Source: Elusimicrobiota bacterium (GTDB lineage Bacteria; Elusimicrobiota; Elusimicrobia; Elusimicrobiales; Elusimicrobiaceae). Taken from it: DNA of 10,406 bases. Positions 1 to 7,540 of this stretch are shown here, in pieces. How positions within the stretch are numbered: position 1 is the first letter of the stretch; each line of letters opens with the position of its first letter. The notes beneath the pieces were generated by a model, which saw only the letters and a program-made list of their open reading frames with translations, did no database searches and had not been told where the DNA came from. Both the position numbers and the translations under genes were made by a program. The stretch spans positions 1 through 10,406 of the forward strand of contig JAIRLH010000019.1 of assembly GCA_031259485.1 (NCBI GenBank). Reading direction: 5' to 3'.

Positions 1-788
1 TGTCTCAAAATTATTTTTTTGTCGCTTTTTGGCAGTATAGTATGCGCCATTGTCGCGCTGCGCTCATTACCGCCTATAATATTTACTTTATAATCTATCG
101 CTATGGCTTCGGCGCCGTCTTCCGCGGCTTCTATTTCAAAAAATCCGTTGGCAAGCTGCCCGTCGGATTCAAGCAGAATTATCATGTTTTTTTTAAAATC
201 AACGGCCGGATACGCGCCTACCTTATTAAAAACGGCATAAGCGGCGGCGTCTTTAACCAAATGATATTTTACCGGCGCGATGAGCATAGTGAAGCGGCTT
301 TTGGCGCCCTGAAGGATGGGCTCGCCATTCTCGTCCTGCGGGATATCTTCGGCCGAGTAGCCGTCCGGCATATCCTGGGTTATTCTGCCGCTCATTGTAG
401 CCTCGTTGTCGTCAAGCACGATTTTTGCCTGACGGCGTTTATCACCCGCCGCGGCACGCTGCTCCATAGTAAGAGGGCGTTTTGCGCGCGAATAAAAATC
501 AAAGCTCTCCTCCGCGGCGGCGGCAAGGGCCTCATCTCTCGTGACTTCAGCGGCTTCTTCCGGCACCGCAGTTTCCTCGCCAGGGTAGGTTTCGTAGCTG
601 CTGGCGACGGTCTCCCCGTCTATGCCGGCGGCGGCTTCTTCCAAAGCTTTTATATCAGCCTCATGCAGGGCTTGCATAGTCGCCGCGTCGCCGCGTTTTA
701 TATCGTACTTTGGGCCCAAGTAAAAATACCAGACCAAAGCCGCAAAAACTATACCCGCGCCGAAAACGGCTATATTCTCAGCCTTCAT
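1..788 (-). CDS. Membrane-anchored protein with PrcB-like C-terminal region (3' end outside window)
   Basis: The frame is open from an ATG at 788 to the left edge, giving 262 residues with no stop, so the C-terminus is missing. Residues 5-23 form one hydrophobic segment (IAVFGAGIVFAALVWYFYL), an uncleaved signal anchor. Residues 30-160 are charged, rich in Ala and Glu and probably extended. Residues 165-262 look folded: a stretch with VDFKKNMIILLES, then NGFFEIEAAEDG, then AHTILPKSDKKIIL. This order (VDF-K-M-I, a GG/NG-F-EI strand, a late I-PKSDK) resembles the PrcB C-terminal domain, named after the Treponema denticola protein that associates with a surface protease complex. That match is from memory of the pattern and is tentative. 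The ATG lies inside the queF stop as an ATGA overlap, so the gene is the last visible member of the ileS cluster and is likely translationally coupled. The specific function is unknown. Confidence 0.75.
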   Translation of the reverse strand, partial: MKAENIAVFGAGIVFAALVWYFYLGPKYDIKRGDAATMQALHEADIKALEEAAAGIDGETVASSYETYPGEETAVPEEAAEVTRDEALAAAAEESFDFYSRAKRPLTMEQRAAAGDKRRQAKIVLDDNEATMSGRITQDMPDGYSAEDIPQDENGEPILQGAKSRFTMLIAPVKYHLVKDAAAYAVFNKVGAYPAVDFKKNMIILLESDGQLANGFFEIEAAEDGAEAIAIDYKVNIIGGNERSATMAHTILPKSDKKIILR

Positions 789-1195
789 TTTTTGCCCCAG
801 TCGCCATATTCGGCAATAATGGTGCTTTCCAGCCCGCCGCGGGGCGTAAACTCGCCCACAACGCGCGCGGCTTTTGGCTTGCAGGACGCCACGATGTCGT
901 CTAAAATTTTATTTGAGATATTTTCCATAAAAATGCCCATGTCCCGGTATTCAAGCAGATAGTATTTTAAAGATTTAAGCTCCAGGCACAGCTTAGCCGG
1001 AATATATTCAATGGTGATAAACCCGAAATCCGGCAGCCCCGTTTTGGGGCAGACGGAAGTGAATTCCGGCAGTTCGTGGCGCACGATATAATTGCGCTTA
1101 TACTGGTTTTCCCAGCACTCTATTTTTGGCAGTTTTGCGTTTGCGCCTTTTCGGGCGTGGGTTTTGGTGTAGCCGAAATCCAAATCTTTAGTCAT
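785..1195 (-). CDS. queF: NADPH-dependent 7-cyano-7-deazaguanine (preQ0) reductase QueF
   Basis: QueF reduces the nitrile of preQ0 to the amine of preQ1 with NADPH, a cytosolic step of queuosine tRNA modification. The protein is 136 residues, the usual length of the short unimodular QueF type. The catalytic cysteine lies in TSVCPKTGLPDFG (Cys49), with the proton-donating Asp at 56. The QueF signature ELKSLK is at 72-77, and the substrate Glu follows in GIFMEN (Glu91). The C-terminal FTPRGG (116-121) is also typical. The position before that Glu is His in the Bacillus subtilis enzyme and is Met90 here. The ATG overlaps the stop of the upstream ATPase gene (ATGA), and GAGG sits 8 bases before it. 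No other preQ0 pathway gene (queC, queD, queE) is in the window. Confidence 0.95.
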   Translation of the reverse strand: MTKDLDFGYTKTHARKGANAKLPKIECWENQYKRNYIVRHELPEFTSVCPKTGLPDFGFITIEYIPAKLCLELKSLKYYLLEYRDMGIFMENISNKILDDIVASCKPKAARVVGEFTPRGGLESTIIAEYGDWGKK

Positions 1196-3117
1196 TTTAA
1201 TAACCTCGCGGAATTAAGCGCCGCAAAAGCCGCCGCCGCAGCCGTGAAGCACGGCAGCTGCCACCATTGCGCGCCTTTATTGCAATAAAGCGTAAACCAT
1301 ACGGCGCACGCGCCTGCCAGAACCGCAAAAAATATGTTTTGCCTGATTACGGTTTTCTGCCTCTTGTCAAAATCAAAAATACGCCCGATAACCCCGAAGT
1401 CGCGCGAAGACACCGCAATATCAACCCAGCTGTTGAAAGTATTGCGGCTCTTCGGCGCAAAAGCTACGGCTCCGTCGGCTTTAAGCAGGGCCAGGATATC
1501 GTTAAACCCGTCGCCTATCATAATAATATGCTCGCCCAAATTAGACTGCGCGGCGATTTTGGCGGCCTTATCCTGCGGGAACATATTGCCGTAATATTCC
1601 TCTATGCCGGCCTTGGCTGCGGCGGCCTGCACGGCGGCGGGATTATCGCCGGAAATCAGGCATACTTTTTTGCCGAGCTCTTTTATATGCGCGACGGCCG
1701 CGCGCGCATTTGAGCGCAGCCTGTCGTTGAAATAAATACAACCCAGATACGCGCCGTTTTTGGCCACATGCACCGCCGTTTTGCCAAGCTCCTCCCGCGC
1801 TGGCGGAGCGGCTATACCGCGCTCCTTAAGCCACGCGACGCGGCCTGCTATAATAGTGTCTTTAGCCGTGGCGGCAAGGATGCCGCTGCCCGGGAAAGGC
1901 TCGCGGGAAATTACTTTTTCGCTCTTTATTTTATCTTTTTTAGTATATTCTCTGAGGGCGGTTTCAAAAATATTGCCGCTGTCCTGCTGTGCGATAAGCG
2001 CGGCTTTTATCACTTCCGCCGGCTTAACGCCCGCAGCGGGTACAACTGCGGACACTTCCAGCCGCCCCGAGGTAAGAGTGCCTGTTTTATCTATAAAAAC
2101 CGTATCTGCGCGCGTGAGAGTTTGTAAAACGCCCGTATTATTGAGTACTACGCCGCAACGCGACGCGCCTTTTTTGAGCAGCGCCGGAGGCAGCAGCACC
2201 GCCGCCATATAGCCGACGGGCCCCGCGCATGCCAGTATAAAAAAGAAAACCGCCGACCAGAAAAGCAACTTATCCGCACCCTGCGAGTAAACGCCCCACC
2301 CGAACTGAGCCGCGCCCAGCAGAATAAAAAAAGCAAGTACCGGAGCGGAGCCGCTTTCCAGCCGACTGGCATGGAATAATTTTCTTTTCTCGCTTTCTTT
2401 TAGCGCGCGCAGAATTTTGGCTATGCGCGAGGTGCTCTTTAAACTTATAACCCTCGCGGTAAAGGCCGGCCCTTTATTTACGCTTGCCGCATAAACCGTG
2501 GCGCCTTTCTGCCGCACGGCCGGCAGAACATTGCCGGTAAGAAGGGATTCGTCCACTTCGGCCGAGTTTTTTAAGACGACGGCGTCCAGCGGCACGCGCG
2601 CGCCGCGCTCAACAAGTATGGTATCGCCGGGTTCAATTTCGGAGGAAAATAATTTTTTTTGCTCTCCGTCCGACACTTTAACAGCCGAGCGCGGGATAAA
2701 ATTATCCGCGCTTTCAATAAAAGCAAACGCGCCGTTTACGCGACCGAGCTCGGCCGCTTTTATAAAATTGGCCAGCGCGAAAACAAGCGGCGGCGCCAGT
2801 ATATCGCCCGACACGGCGACGCCGGCCCCGCCGAAACTATTAAGTATAAAAAACGCAAAAGCGCCGAGCATACTCACAGCCGCAAACGCGTTAAAACCGA
2901 AATAAAATTTTGCCGCCTCGCCCAGCGCGCCGCGTATAAAAAGCTCACCCCCCCAGAAAAGCGTCACTATGTAAACAAGCAATACCAGCGTGTGCGAAAA
3001 CCCGCAAAAATACGCCGCCGCCATAAACGCGGCGCAACAGACGCTTACCCAGCCGCGCAGGGCATAGCCTGCGGGCGCAAAAAGCACTGTTTGGGATATA
3101 ATTTTATCTTCCGTCAC
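1192..3117 (-). CDS. P1B-architecture P-type ATPase with divergent catalytic motifs
   Basis: The 641-residue protein has the layout of heavy-metal P1B ATPases: about four N-terminal membrane segments (roughly 22-40, 42-58, 76-95, 104-120), an actuator domain (about 145-240), two segments (257-275, 284-312), the P and N domains, and two final segments (593-612, 617-638). Conserved motifs are DKTGTLT at 343-349 with phosphorylated Asp343, FPGSG at 408-412, SGDN at 489-492, FPQDK at 513-517 and GDGFND at 535-540. Several hallmarks are changed: TGE reads TGN (194-196), the CPC metal motif reads CAGP (297-300), and SEHP reads SGNI (380-383). There is no N-terminal CxxC metal-binding domain. It may be a transporter of unusual substrate or mechanism, or a catalytically impaired relative. 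The start is GTG at 3117, preceded by AAAGG at 9 bases; the only in-frame stop upstream is that of the TPR gene and no ATG intervenes. The stop overlaps the queF start. Confidence 0.85.
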   Translation of the reverse strand: MTEDKIISQTVLFAPAGYALRGWVSVCCAAFMAAAYFCGFSHTLVLLVYIVTLFWGGELFIRGALGEAAKFYFGFNAFAAVSMLGAFAFFILNSFGGAGVAVSGDILAPPLVFALANFIKAAELGRVNGAFAFIESADNFIPRSAVKVSDGEQKKLFSSEIEPGDTILVERGARVPLDAVVLKNSAEVDESLLTGNVLPAVRQKGATVYAASVNKGPAFTARVISLKSTSRIAKILRALKESEKRKLFHASRLESGSAPVLAFFILLGAAQFGWGVYSQGADKLLFWSAVFFFILACAGPVGYMAAVLLPPALLKKGASRCGVVLNNTGVLQTLTRADTVFIDKTGTLTSGRLEVSAVVPAAGVKPAEVIKAALIAQQDSGNIFETALREYTKKDKIKSEKVISREPFPGSGILAATAKDTIIAGRVAWLKERGIAAPPAREELGKTAVHVAKNGAYLGCIYFNDRLRSNARAAVAHIKELGKKVCLISGDNPAAVQAAAAKAGIEEYYGNMFPQDKAAKIAAQSNLGEHIIMIGDGFNDILALLKADGAVAFAPKSRNTFNSWVDIAVSSRDFGVIGRIFDFDKRQKTVIRQNIFFAVLAGACAVWFTLYCNKGAQWWQLPCFTAAAAAFAALNSARLLK

Positions 3118-3165
3118 TTTGGCGAACCTTTGATAATTTCCGCGTTGCGGGATTCTGGCAGAAAC

Positions 3166-4128
3166 CTAATTCTCCCTGAAAGTTCTGGTTATTACCCTTT
3201 TGCGGCCTCCTTCCGTGCGCATAAGGGCTATTTTGGCATTATATCTGCGGGCGTTTGCGGGGTCCAGCTTGCGGGCGGCCAAATAATTGGCCACGGCCTG
3301 CACAGGGTCTTCTATAGCCCAGATATCGCCGGCAAGCTCATAGGCCGGCGCGTAATTATTGTTGATTTTTTTGATTTTTTCCACGTCGGAATACGCGGAG
3401 TTGTGGTCAACGTTTTTAAAGTGCAGCTGCGCTCTGGCGTAAAGCGCGTTCACGTAATCGGGATTAATGGACAGCGCGCTGTTTAAATCCTGCATGGCGT
3501 TTGCGTATCTCTGCATCTGTTTAAAAGCTATGGCGCGGCGGTAATAATTTTTGGCGTTTGAAGGATCAAGCGAAAGCAGCAGATATAAATCGTCCAAAGC
3601 TTCGGTGATGTAAAGCCGTTTCATGTTTATTATCGCGCGCATTTCCAGCGCGGCCGGCGACTGCGGCCTGAGGCTTACCGCGCTTTCTATATCCTCCACG
3701 GCTTCGCGCACCATATCAATGGATTCATATGCGGCCGCGCGGTTAATGTATGCTTCAAAATAATCGGGGTTGACATCAGTGGCCTGCTTAAGATAATAAA
3801 TGCCGGTCAGGGGCCTCCCGTTGGAAGCGTAAAAAGAACCCATATTGTTCAAAAGCTTCGCGTTTCGCGGGTCAATTTTATAGGCGCGTTCATAATCGGT
3901 TTCGGCAAGTTTTAATTCGCCCATCTTCTCGTATATTACGGCTCGGTTTACGAGCGCGGGGAAGTAATCCGGCTCGGCCCTCAGAATGGCGTGATAGGTT
4001 TTGAGGGCGGCGTCATTCTCGCCGGCCGCGTAAAAGCGCACCGCTTTTTTGAACATTCTGTCGTTTTTAGATTCGCAGCCGCAAAGCAAAAATAAACACG
4101 CCGAAAAAATAACGAAATATTTCTTCAT
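3166..4128 (-). CDS. TPR-repeat lipoprotein
   Basis: The 320-residue protein starts with a lipoprotein signal peptide: MKKYF, a hydrophobic core, then the lipobox LCGC with acylated Cys18. The remainder is mostly tetratricopeptide repeats of about 34 residues. Each has the A...Y/A...A...P pattern, for example AVRFYAAGENDAALKTYHAI, then repeats ending in EPDY, DPRN, NPDY, RPQS, DPSN, NPDY and DPAN, so about eight units span 29-300. Such proteins are usually scaffolds for protein complexes at the envelope. The partner cannot be told from the sequence. The ATG lies within the lspA stop (ATGA), and a strong GGGAGGG lies about 6 bases before it. Its position right after lspA is fitting, because LspA would cleave its signal peptide. 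The C-terminal 25 residues are basic and outside the repeats. Confidence 0.9.
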   Translation of the reverse strand: MKKYFVIFSACLFLLCGCESKNDRMFKKAVRFYAAGENDAALKTYHAILRAEPDYFPALVNRAVIYEKMGELKLAETDYERAYKIDPRNAKLLNNMGSFYASNGRPLTGIYYLKQATDVNPDYFEAYINRAAAYESIDMVREAVEDIESAVSLRPQSPAALEMRAIINMKRLYITEALDDLYLLLSLDPSNAKNYYRRAIAFKQMQRYANAMQDLNSALSINPDYVNALYARAQLHFKNVDHNSAYSDVEKIKKINNNYAPAYELAGDIWAIEDPVQAVANYLAARKLDPANARRYNAKIALMRTEGGRKRVITRTFREN

Positions 4129-4613
4129 TTCTTACCCTCCCGCCCGTTCTGGAGGCTTTCCTTTATAAAACAACGGCACAGCAAACACGCGCCTATTGTT
4201 ATAAAAGAATCCGCCGCGTTGAAAACAGGCCAGATTATAAAATCAATGTAATCTACAACATACCCTAGTACAATTCTATCATAAAGATTGCCAAACGCGC
4301 CCGCCGTTATCAAAATAAAAGCCCAGCGCGCGGCGGGCCCGTATTTCAGCAAATCCCCGCGCCAGTAAAAAAGCAGGCCCAAAACTATGACAGCCGCAAC
4401 GCCCAGCGCATAATTGCCGCCCTGAAAGCTGCCGAAAGCCGCACCCGTATTTTCCACATAAGTAAGCCGCAGAAAAGGCGCGAGTTTTACGCTGCCGCGC
4501 TGGCGCAGCAAATCCAAGGCGATTATTTTTGACAGCCTGTCCAGCGCAAAAAGCAGCGGTATAAATATAAACTCCGCGCGCAGGCGCGCCCATAAAATCC
4601 TAATGGACGGCAT
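4125..4613 (-). CDS. lspA: Lipoprotein signal peptidase LspA (signal peptidase II)
   Basis: LspA is an inner-membrane aspartyl protease that removes the signal peptide of lipid-modified prolipoproteins. The 162-residue length and four hydrophobic segments (about 15-35, 67-84, 94-110, 131-149) match the family. The family motifs are all present: ENTGAAFG at 54-61, GNLYDRIVLGYVVDYIDF at 108-125 and FNAADSFITIG at 131-141. By comparison with the Pseudomonas aeruginosa enzyme, the catalytic aspartates are Asp121 (VVDY) and Asp135 (AADS). The ATG at 4613 lies 14 bases inside the end of ileS in another frame. The ileS-lspA pair is a frequent bacterial gene order. The stop overlaps the start of the TPR lipoprotein gene. 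Confidence 0.96.
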   Translation of the reverse strand: MPSIRILWARLRAEFIFIPLLFALDRLSKIIALDLLRQRGSVKLAPFLRLTYVENTGAAFGSFQGGNYALGVAAVIVLGLLFYWRGDLLKYGPAARWAFILITAGAFGNLYDRIVLGYVVDYIDFIIWPVFNAADSFITIGACLLCRCFIKESLQNGREGKK

Positions 4614-7422
4614 CAGGGCTTTCCATCTCCAGCACGCTTGCGCAGCGCGCGCAGATATCGGGGTAATTTTTATTTGAGCCTATGTCTTCCTTCCACTGCC
4701 AGCAGCGCGGGCATTTACTGCCCGGGGCATGGGACACTTTGATTTCAAGGGGCTCTTTACCGTCTTCCGCCGACACTTCCGCGCGCGATATTATCGCCGC
4801 CTCCGGCCACAGCGGCAGAGTGGCTTTCAAAAATTCTTTGGTCCGCCTGTCGCTTGAATTAAAGACAACCGCGGCTTCAAGCGGCGCGCCTATTGTGCCC
4901 GCTTGGCGAGCTTCCTCCAAAGCCTTAAGCACATGCGCCCGTACCTCGCGGATTTTATCCCATTTCTGTACTACTTCCGCCGGCGCGTTATAGTAAACGT
5001 CTTGGGGAAAAACGCTTAAAAATATGCTCTCCTCCAGCCCCTGCCCGCACGGAAGTTTTTTGAGCTCCTGCCACGCCTCCTCGCAAGTAAAAGAAAGCAC
5101 CGGCGCGAGTAGCTTAAGGACTGCGGTCAAAATCTCATAAAGCGCGGTCTGCGCGCTGCGGCGCGCGGGCGCGTTTGCGCCCAGCGTGTAAAGCCTGTCC
5201 TTGGAAGCGTCCAGCAGCAGCGAGGACAAATCAAGTATACAGAAATCCATAACAGCTTTTACCGCGCGGCGGAAACGGAATTCTTTATAATCCTCCCGAA
5301 CGGTTTTTATGAGAGCGTCAAGACGGCTGAGCATATATTTATCAAGCTCGGACAGGTCTTCGCCGCGCGTTTTGTGTTTAAGCGGCTCGTAATCAAACAA
5401 ATTGCCCAGCGCGTAGCGCACGGTATTACGGATTTTGCGGTAAGCGTCCACAGGGCCGTCAAGGATTTCCTTGCTCAGGCGCACGTCGTCGCCGTAATCG
5501 GCCATGGCTGCCCAAAGGCGCAAAATATCCGCGCCGGTTGTATTGAAAATTTCATCCGGCTCCACGCTGTTGCCGGCGGATTTGTGCATGGCTTTGCCCT
5601 GCTGGTCCAAAATCATACCGTGGGTTATGATATTGCGGAAGGGCGCGCCGCCGGCCACCACGGTGGCGGCTATCAGCGAGGTCTGGAACCACCCGCGGTG
5701 CTGGTCCGAGCCTTCAAGATAAATGTCGCCCGGGAAGGGCAGGCCGCGGTGGACTAGCGATTCCTTCCATGATACGCCGGAATCAAACCACACATCCATA
5801 ATATCGGTTTCTTTGGCGAAGCGCTTTCCGCCGCAGGCGCAGGTATAGCCGGCGGGCAAAATCTGCTCCGCGGTTTCTTTGAACCAGAAATCGCTTGTCT
5901 CTTTTTTGGTGCGCTCAACCACGAGTTTAAACAAATTTTTATCGTACTGAAATTTGCCGCACCCCTTGCAGTAAAACACCATTATCGGCACGCCCCAGAA
6001 ACGCTGGCGGCTCAAACACCAGTCCGGCCTTTGCGCCACCATGGATTTAAGACGCGTCTTCCCGCCGGCGGGGTAAAATTCGGTTTTATCAATTTCCCGC
6101 TCCAGGCGTTGGCGCAGGCCGTCTTTATCAATGTTCAGAAACCATTGCTCCGTAGCGCGGAAGATTACCGGCTGCTTGCAGCGCCAGCAATGCGGATAGC
6201 TGTGCACGATTTCAGCCCGTTTTATCAGAGCGCCCTTTTTGTCAAGCATGTCTATTATGACGGGATTTGCTTTAAAAATGCTTACGCCTTCGCAGACGCC
6301 GGCTTCTTTGGTGAAGCGGCCCTTTTCGTCCACGGGGCAGAATATTTCAAGGTTCCATTTGAGGCCGGCGTAAAAGTCGTCTTCGCCGTGGCCGGGTGCT
6401 ATGTGCACAATGCCCACGCCTGTATCCATGGCGACAAAATCCGTACTTATGACGGGGTTTATTTTATCCAGCAGCGGGTGCTCGTATTTTGCGCCCACCA
6501 GCTCCGCGCCTCTCATAATTTTTGCGTTTACGCCGGTTAAATTGACTTCCTTTAGAAAAGCGTCCGCCAGTTTATCGGCCGCGATTAAATAGCTTCCGTC
6601 GGGCATAAGCATGGCGCGGTAATCCTCGTCCGCGTTGACGGCGGCGGCCATGTTGGCGGGGATAGTCCACGGCGTTGTCGTCCACACCGCAAGATATACC
6701 GGCTTAGAAATGTCAAGACCCTCAAAAACCGGACGCTCCGGCGTGGTTATCCGAAACCGCAGGAATATGGAAGAGGAGGTTTTGTCATGATACTCCGTCT
6801 CCGCGTCGGCAAGCGCGGTCTCGCACGAGGGGCACCAGTAAACAGCTTTTTTACCCTTATAAACATAGCCTTTTTCACAGGCGTCAAAAAAGGATTCTAT
6901 TGTAAGGCCTTCGTATATCGCAGACATGGTTAAATAGGGGTTATCCCAGTCGCCTATATTGCCCAGTCGCATAAAACCCTCTTTCTGCTGGTTGACGAAA
7001 TTAAGCGCAAATTCGCGAGCCTTTTGGCGAAAGGCTGGGATATCTTTAATTTCCCTTTTGTCGGTTTTCATTTCCTTGATAAGGGCCTGTTCTATGGGGA
7101 GGCCGTGGCAGTCCCACCCGGGGATATAGGGGCTGTTGTAGCCCGTCATAAAGCGGGATTTTACAACTATGTCCTTTAAAGTTTTATTCAGCGCGTGTCC
7201 GATGTGTATGCGCCCGTTGGCATAAGGCGGCCCGTCAACAAGCGTAAAAATTGGGCGGCCATGCGCGTTTTTGAGCATTTTATCGTAAAGTTTTATATCC
7301 CGCCAGAACCGTAGCAGCTTGGGCTCCTTCTGCGGCAGGCCGGCGCGCATGGGGAAATCCGTCTTAGGCAACAGGACGGTGGCGGAGTATTTGTTGCTTT
7401 CTTTCTTGCTTTCTTTGGACAT
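4600..7422 (-). CDS. ileS: Isoleucyl-tRNA synthetase
   Basis: This class I synthetase charges tRNA-Ile with isoleucine in the cytosol. From the ATG at 7422 the protein has 940 residues, the usual bacterial length. The HIGH motif is at 73-76 within PPYANGRIHIGHALNKT. The editing (CP1) domain shows TTTPWTIPAN (248-257) and GIVHIAPGHGEDDFYAG (337-353). DVWFDSGVSW is at 543-552. The KMSKS loop is a variant, KAMHKSAGN, at 610-618. An internal cysteine cluster (YCKGCG and CACGG, 485-531) and a C-terminal C-x2-C...C-x2-C zinc site (Cys904, 907, 924, 927) are present. The frame extends to an upstream start at 7512, but that would add 30 residues unlike the family, including ones encoded by an intergenic palindrome. 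GGGTGGGAA just before 7422 supports the shorter start. It heads the minus-strand cluster. Confidence 0.97.
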   Translation of the reverse strand: MSKESKKESNKYSATVLLPKTDFPMRAGLPQKEPKLLRFWRDIKLYDKMLKNAHGRPIFTLVDGPPYANGRIHIGHALNKTLKDIVVKSRFMTGYNSPYIPGWDCHGLPIEQALIKEMKTDKREIKDIPAFRQKAREFALNFVNQQKEGFMRLGNIGDWDNPYLTMSAIYEGLTIESFFDACEKGYVYKGKKAVYWCPSCETALADAETEYHDKTSSSIFLRFRITTPERPVFEGLDISKPVYLAVWTTTPWTIPANMAAAVNADEDYRAMLMPDGSYLIAADKLADAFLKEVNLTGVNAKIMRGAELVGAKYEHPLLDKINPVISTDFVAMDTGVGIVHIAPGHGEDDFYAGLKWNLEIFCPVDEKGRFTKEAGVCEGVSIFKANPVIIDMLDKKGALIKRAEIVHSYPHCWRCKQPVIFRATEQWFLNIDKDGLRQRLEREIDKTEFYPAGGKTRLKSMVAQRPDWCLSRQRFWGVPIMVFYCKGCGKFQYDKNLFKLVVERTKKETSDFWFKETAEQILPAGYTCACGGKRFAKETDIMDVWFDSGVSWKESLVHRGLPFPGDIYLEGSDQHRGWFQTSLIAATVVAGGAPFRNIITHGMILDQQGKAMHKSAGNSVEPDEIFNTTGADILRLWAAMADYGDDVRLSKEILDGPVDAYRKIRNTVRYALGNLFDYEPLKHKTRGEDLSELDKYMLSRLDALIKTVREDYKEFRFRRAVKAVMDFCILDLSSLLLDASKDRLYTLGANAPARRSAQTALYEILTAVLKLLAPVLSFTCEEAWQELKKLPCGQGLEESIFLSVFPQDVYYNAPAEVVQKWDKIREVRAHVLKALEEARQAGTIGAPLEAAVVFNSSDRRTKEFLKATLPLWPEAAIISRAEVSAEDGKEPLEIKVSHAPGSKCPRCWQWKEDIGSNKNYPDICARCASVLEMESPDAVH

Positions 7423-7424
7423 GG

Positions 7425-7433
7425 TTCCCACCC
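7425..7433 (-). promoter_or_regulatory. Ribosome binding site that decides the ileS start
   Basis: Read on the minus strand, GGGTGGGAA lies two bases before the ATG at 7422. This purine-rich run supports initiation there rather than at the upstream in-frame start at 7512. It is not a perfect Shine-Dalgarno sequence. Confidence 0.5.
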
Positions 7434-7449
7434 GAAAATAATATGTATT

Positions 7450-7455
7450 ATTATA
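7450..7455 (-). promoter_or_regulatory. Candidate -10 box of the ileS promoter
   Basis: The minus strand reads TATAAT here, inside an AT-rich stretch (7441-7462) between the ileS start and a GC-rich palindrome. Transcription starting about 7 bases downstream would leave a leader of roughly 20 bases. No good -35 hexamer lies at the usual 16-18 bases (the best is AGGCAT or GGCATT, poor matches), so the assignment is tentative. Confidence 0.35.
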
Positions 7456-7473
7456 TAAAATATTGCGCCGCAA

Positions 7474-7495
7474 TGCCTCTGCCGGCAGACAGGCA
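7474..7495. repeat. GC-rich extragenic palindrome (REP-like)
   Basis: The 22-base element has a perfect core CTGCCGGCAG flanked by TGCCT on the left and, after a two-base AC insertion, AGGCA on the right. It could form a hairpin with a small bulge on either strand. It is not followed by a T run on either strand, so it is not a simple terminator. Palindromes of this TGCCT...CTGCCGGCAG type are, from memory, dispersed between genes in several deep-branching bacterial genomes. Only one copy is seen here, so the repeat status is inferred. Confidence 0.4.
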
Positions 7496-7505
7496 AAAAA
7501 TCCTC

Positions 7506-7537
7506 TTGACAAACGTCTAAAAGTTAGGCAGACTTAA
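7506..7537 (+). promoter_or_regulatory. Promoter/operator region of the DtxR-family gene
   Basis: TTGACA at 7506-7511 is a perfect -35 hexamer for the plus strand (its complement also gives TTGTCA for the minus strand). No good -10 lies 17 bases on (CAGACT at 7529-7534). Two overlapping inverted repeats follow: CTAA-AAG-TTAG (7517-7527) and TTAGG-CAGA-CTTAA (7524-7537, one mismatch between arms). TTAGG is the half-site found in DtxR-type operators. The location directly before a DtxR-family gene suggests autoregulation. This is inference from a short motif. Confidence 0.35.
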
Positions 7538-7540
7538 ACT

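Noticed and set aside
42..962. 306-residue open frame on the plus strand
   Set aside because: It lies antisense to the PrcB-like gene and queF. Its product has no recognisable domain, while the opposite strand encodes a clear QueF and a continuous membrane-anchored protein.
2659..3486. 275-residue open frame on the plus strand
   Set aside because: It is antisense to the P-type ATPase and the TPR lipoprotein, crosses the gap between them, and encodes a very basic sequence without domains.
6031..6540. 169-residue open frame on the plus strand
   Set aside because: It lies wholly antisense to ileS, whose motifs are intact across this stretch; it is a shadow of GC-rich codons.
7474..7500. Palindrome followed by an A run, considered as a terminator
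   Set aside because: On the plus strand the hairpin is followed by A rather than T, and on the minus strand the T run comes before it; neither order terminates transcription. No gene ends here.
7423..7512. N-terminal extension of ileS by 30 residues
   Set aside because: The extra residues would be encoded by the intergenic palindrome and AT-rich promoter-like sequence, do not resemble IleRS, and a ribosome binding site precedes the ATG at 7422.
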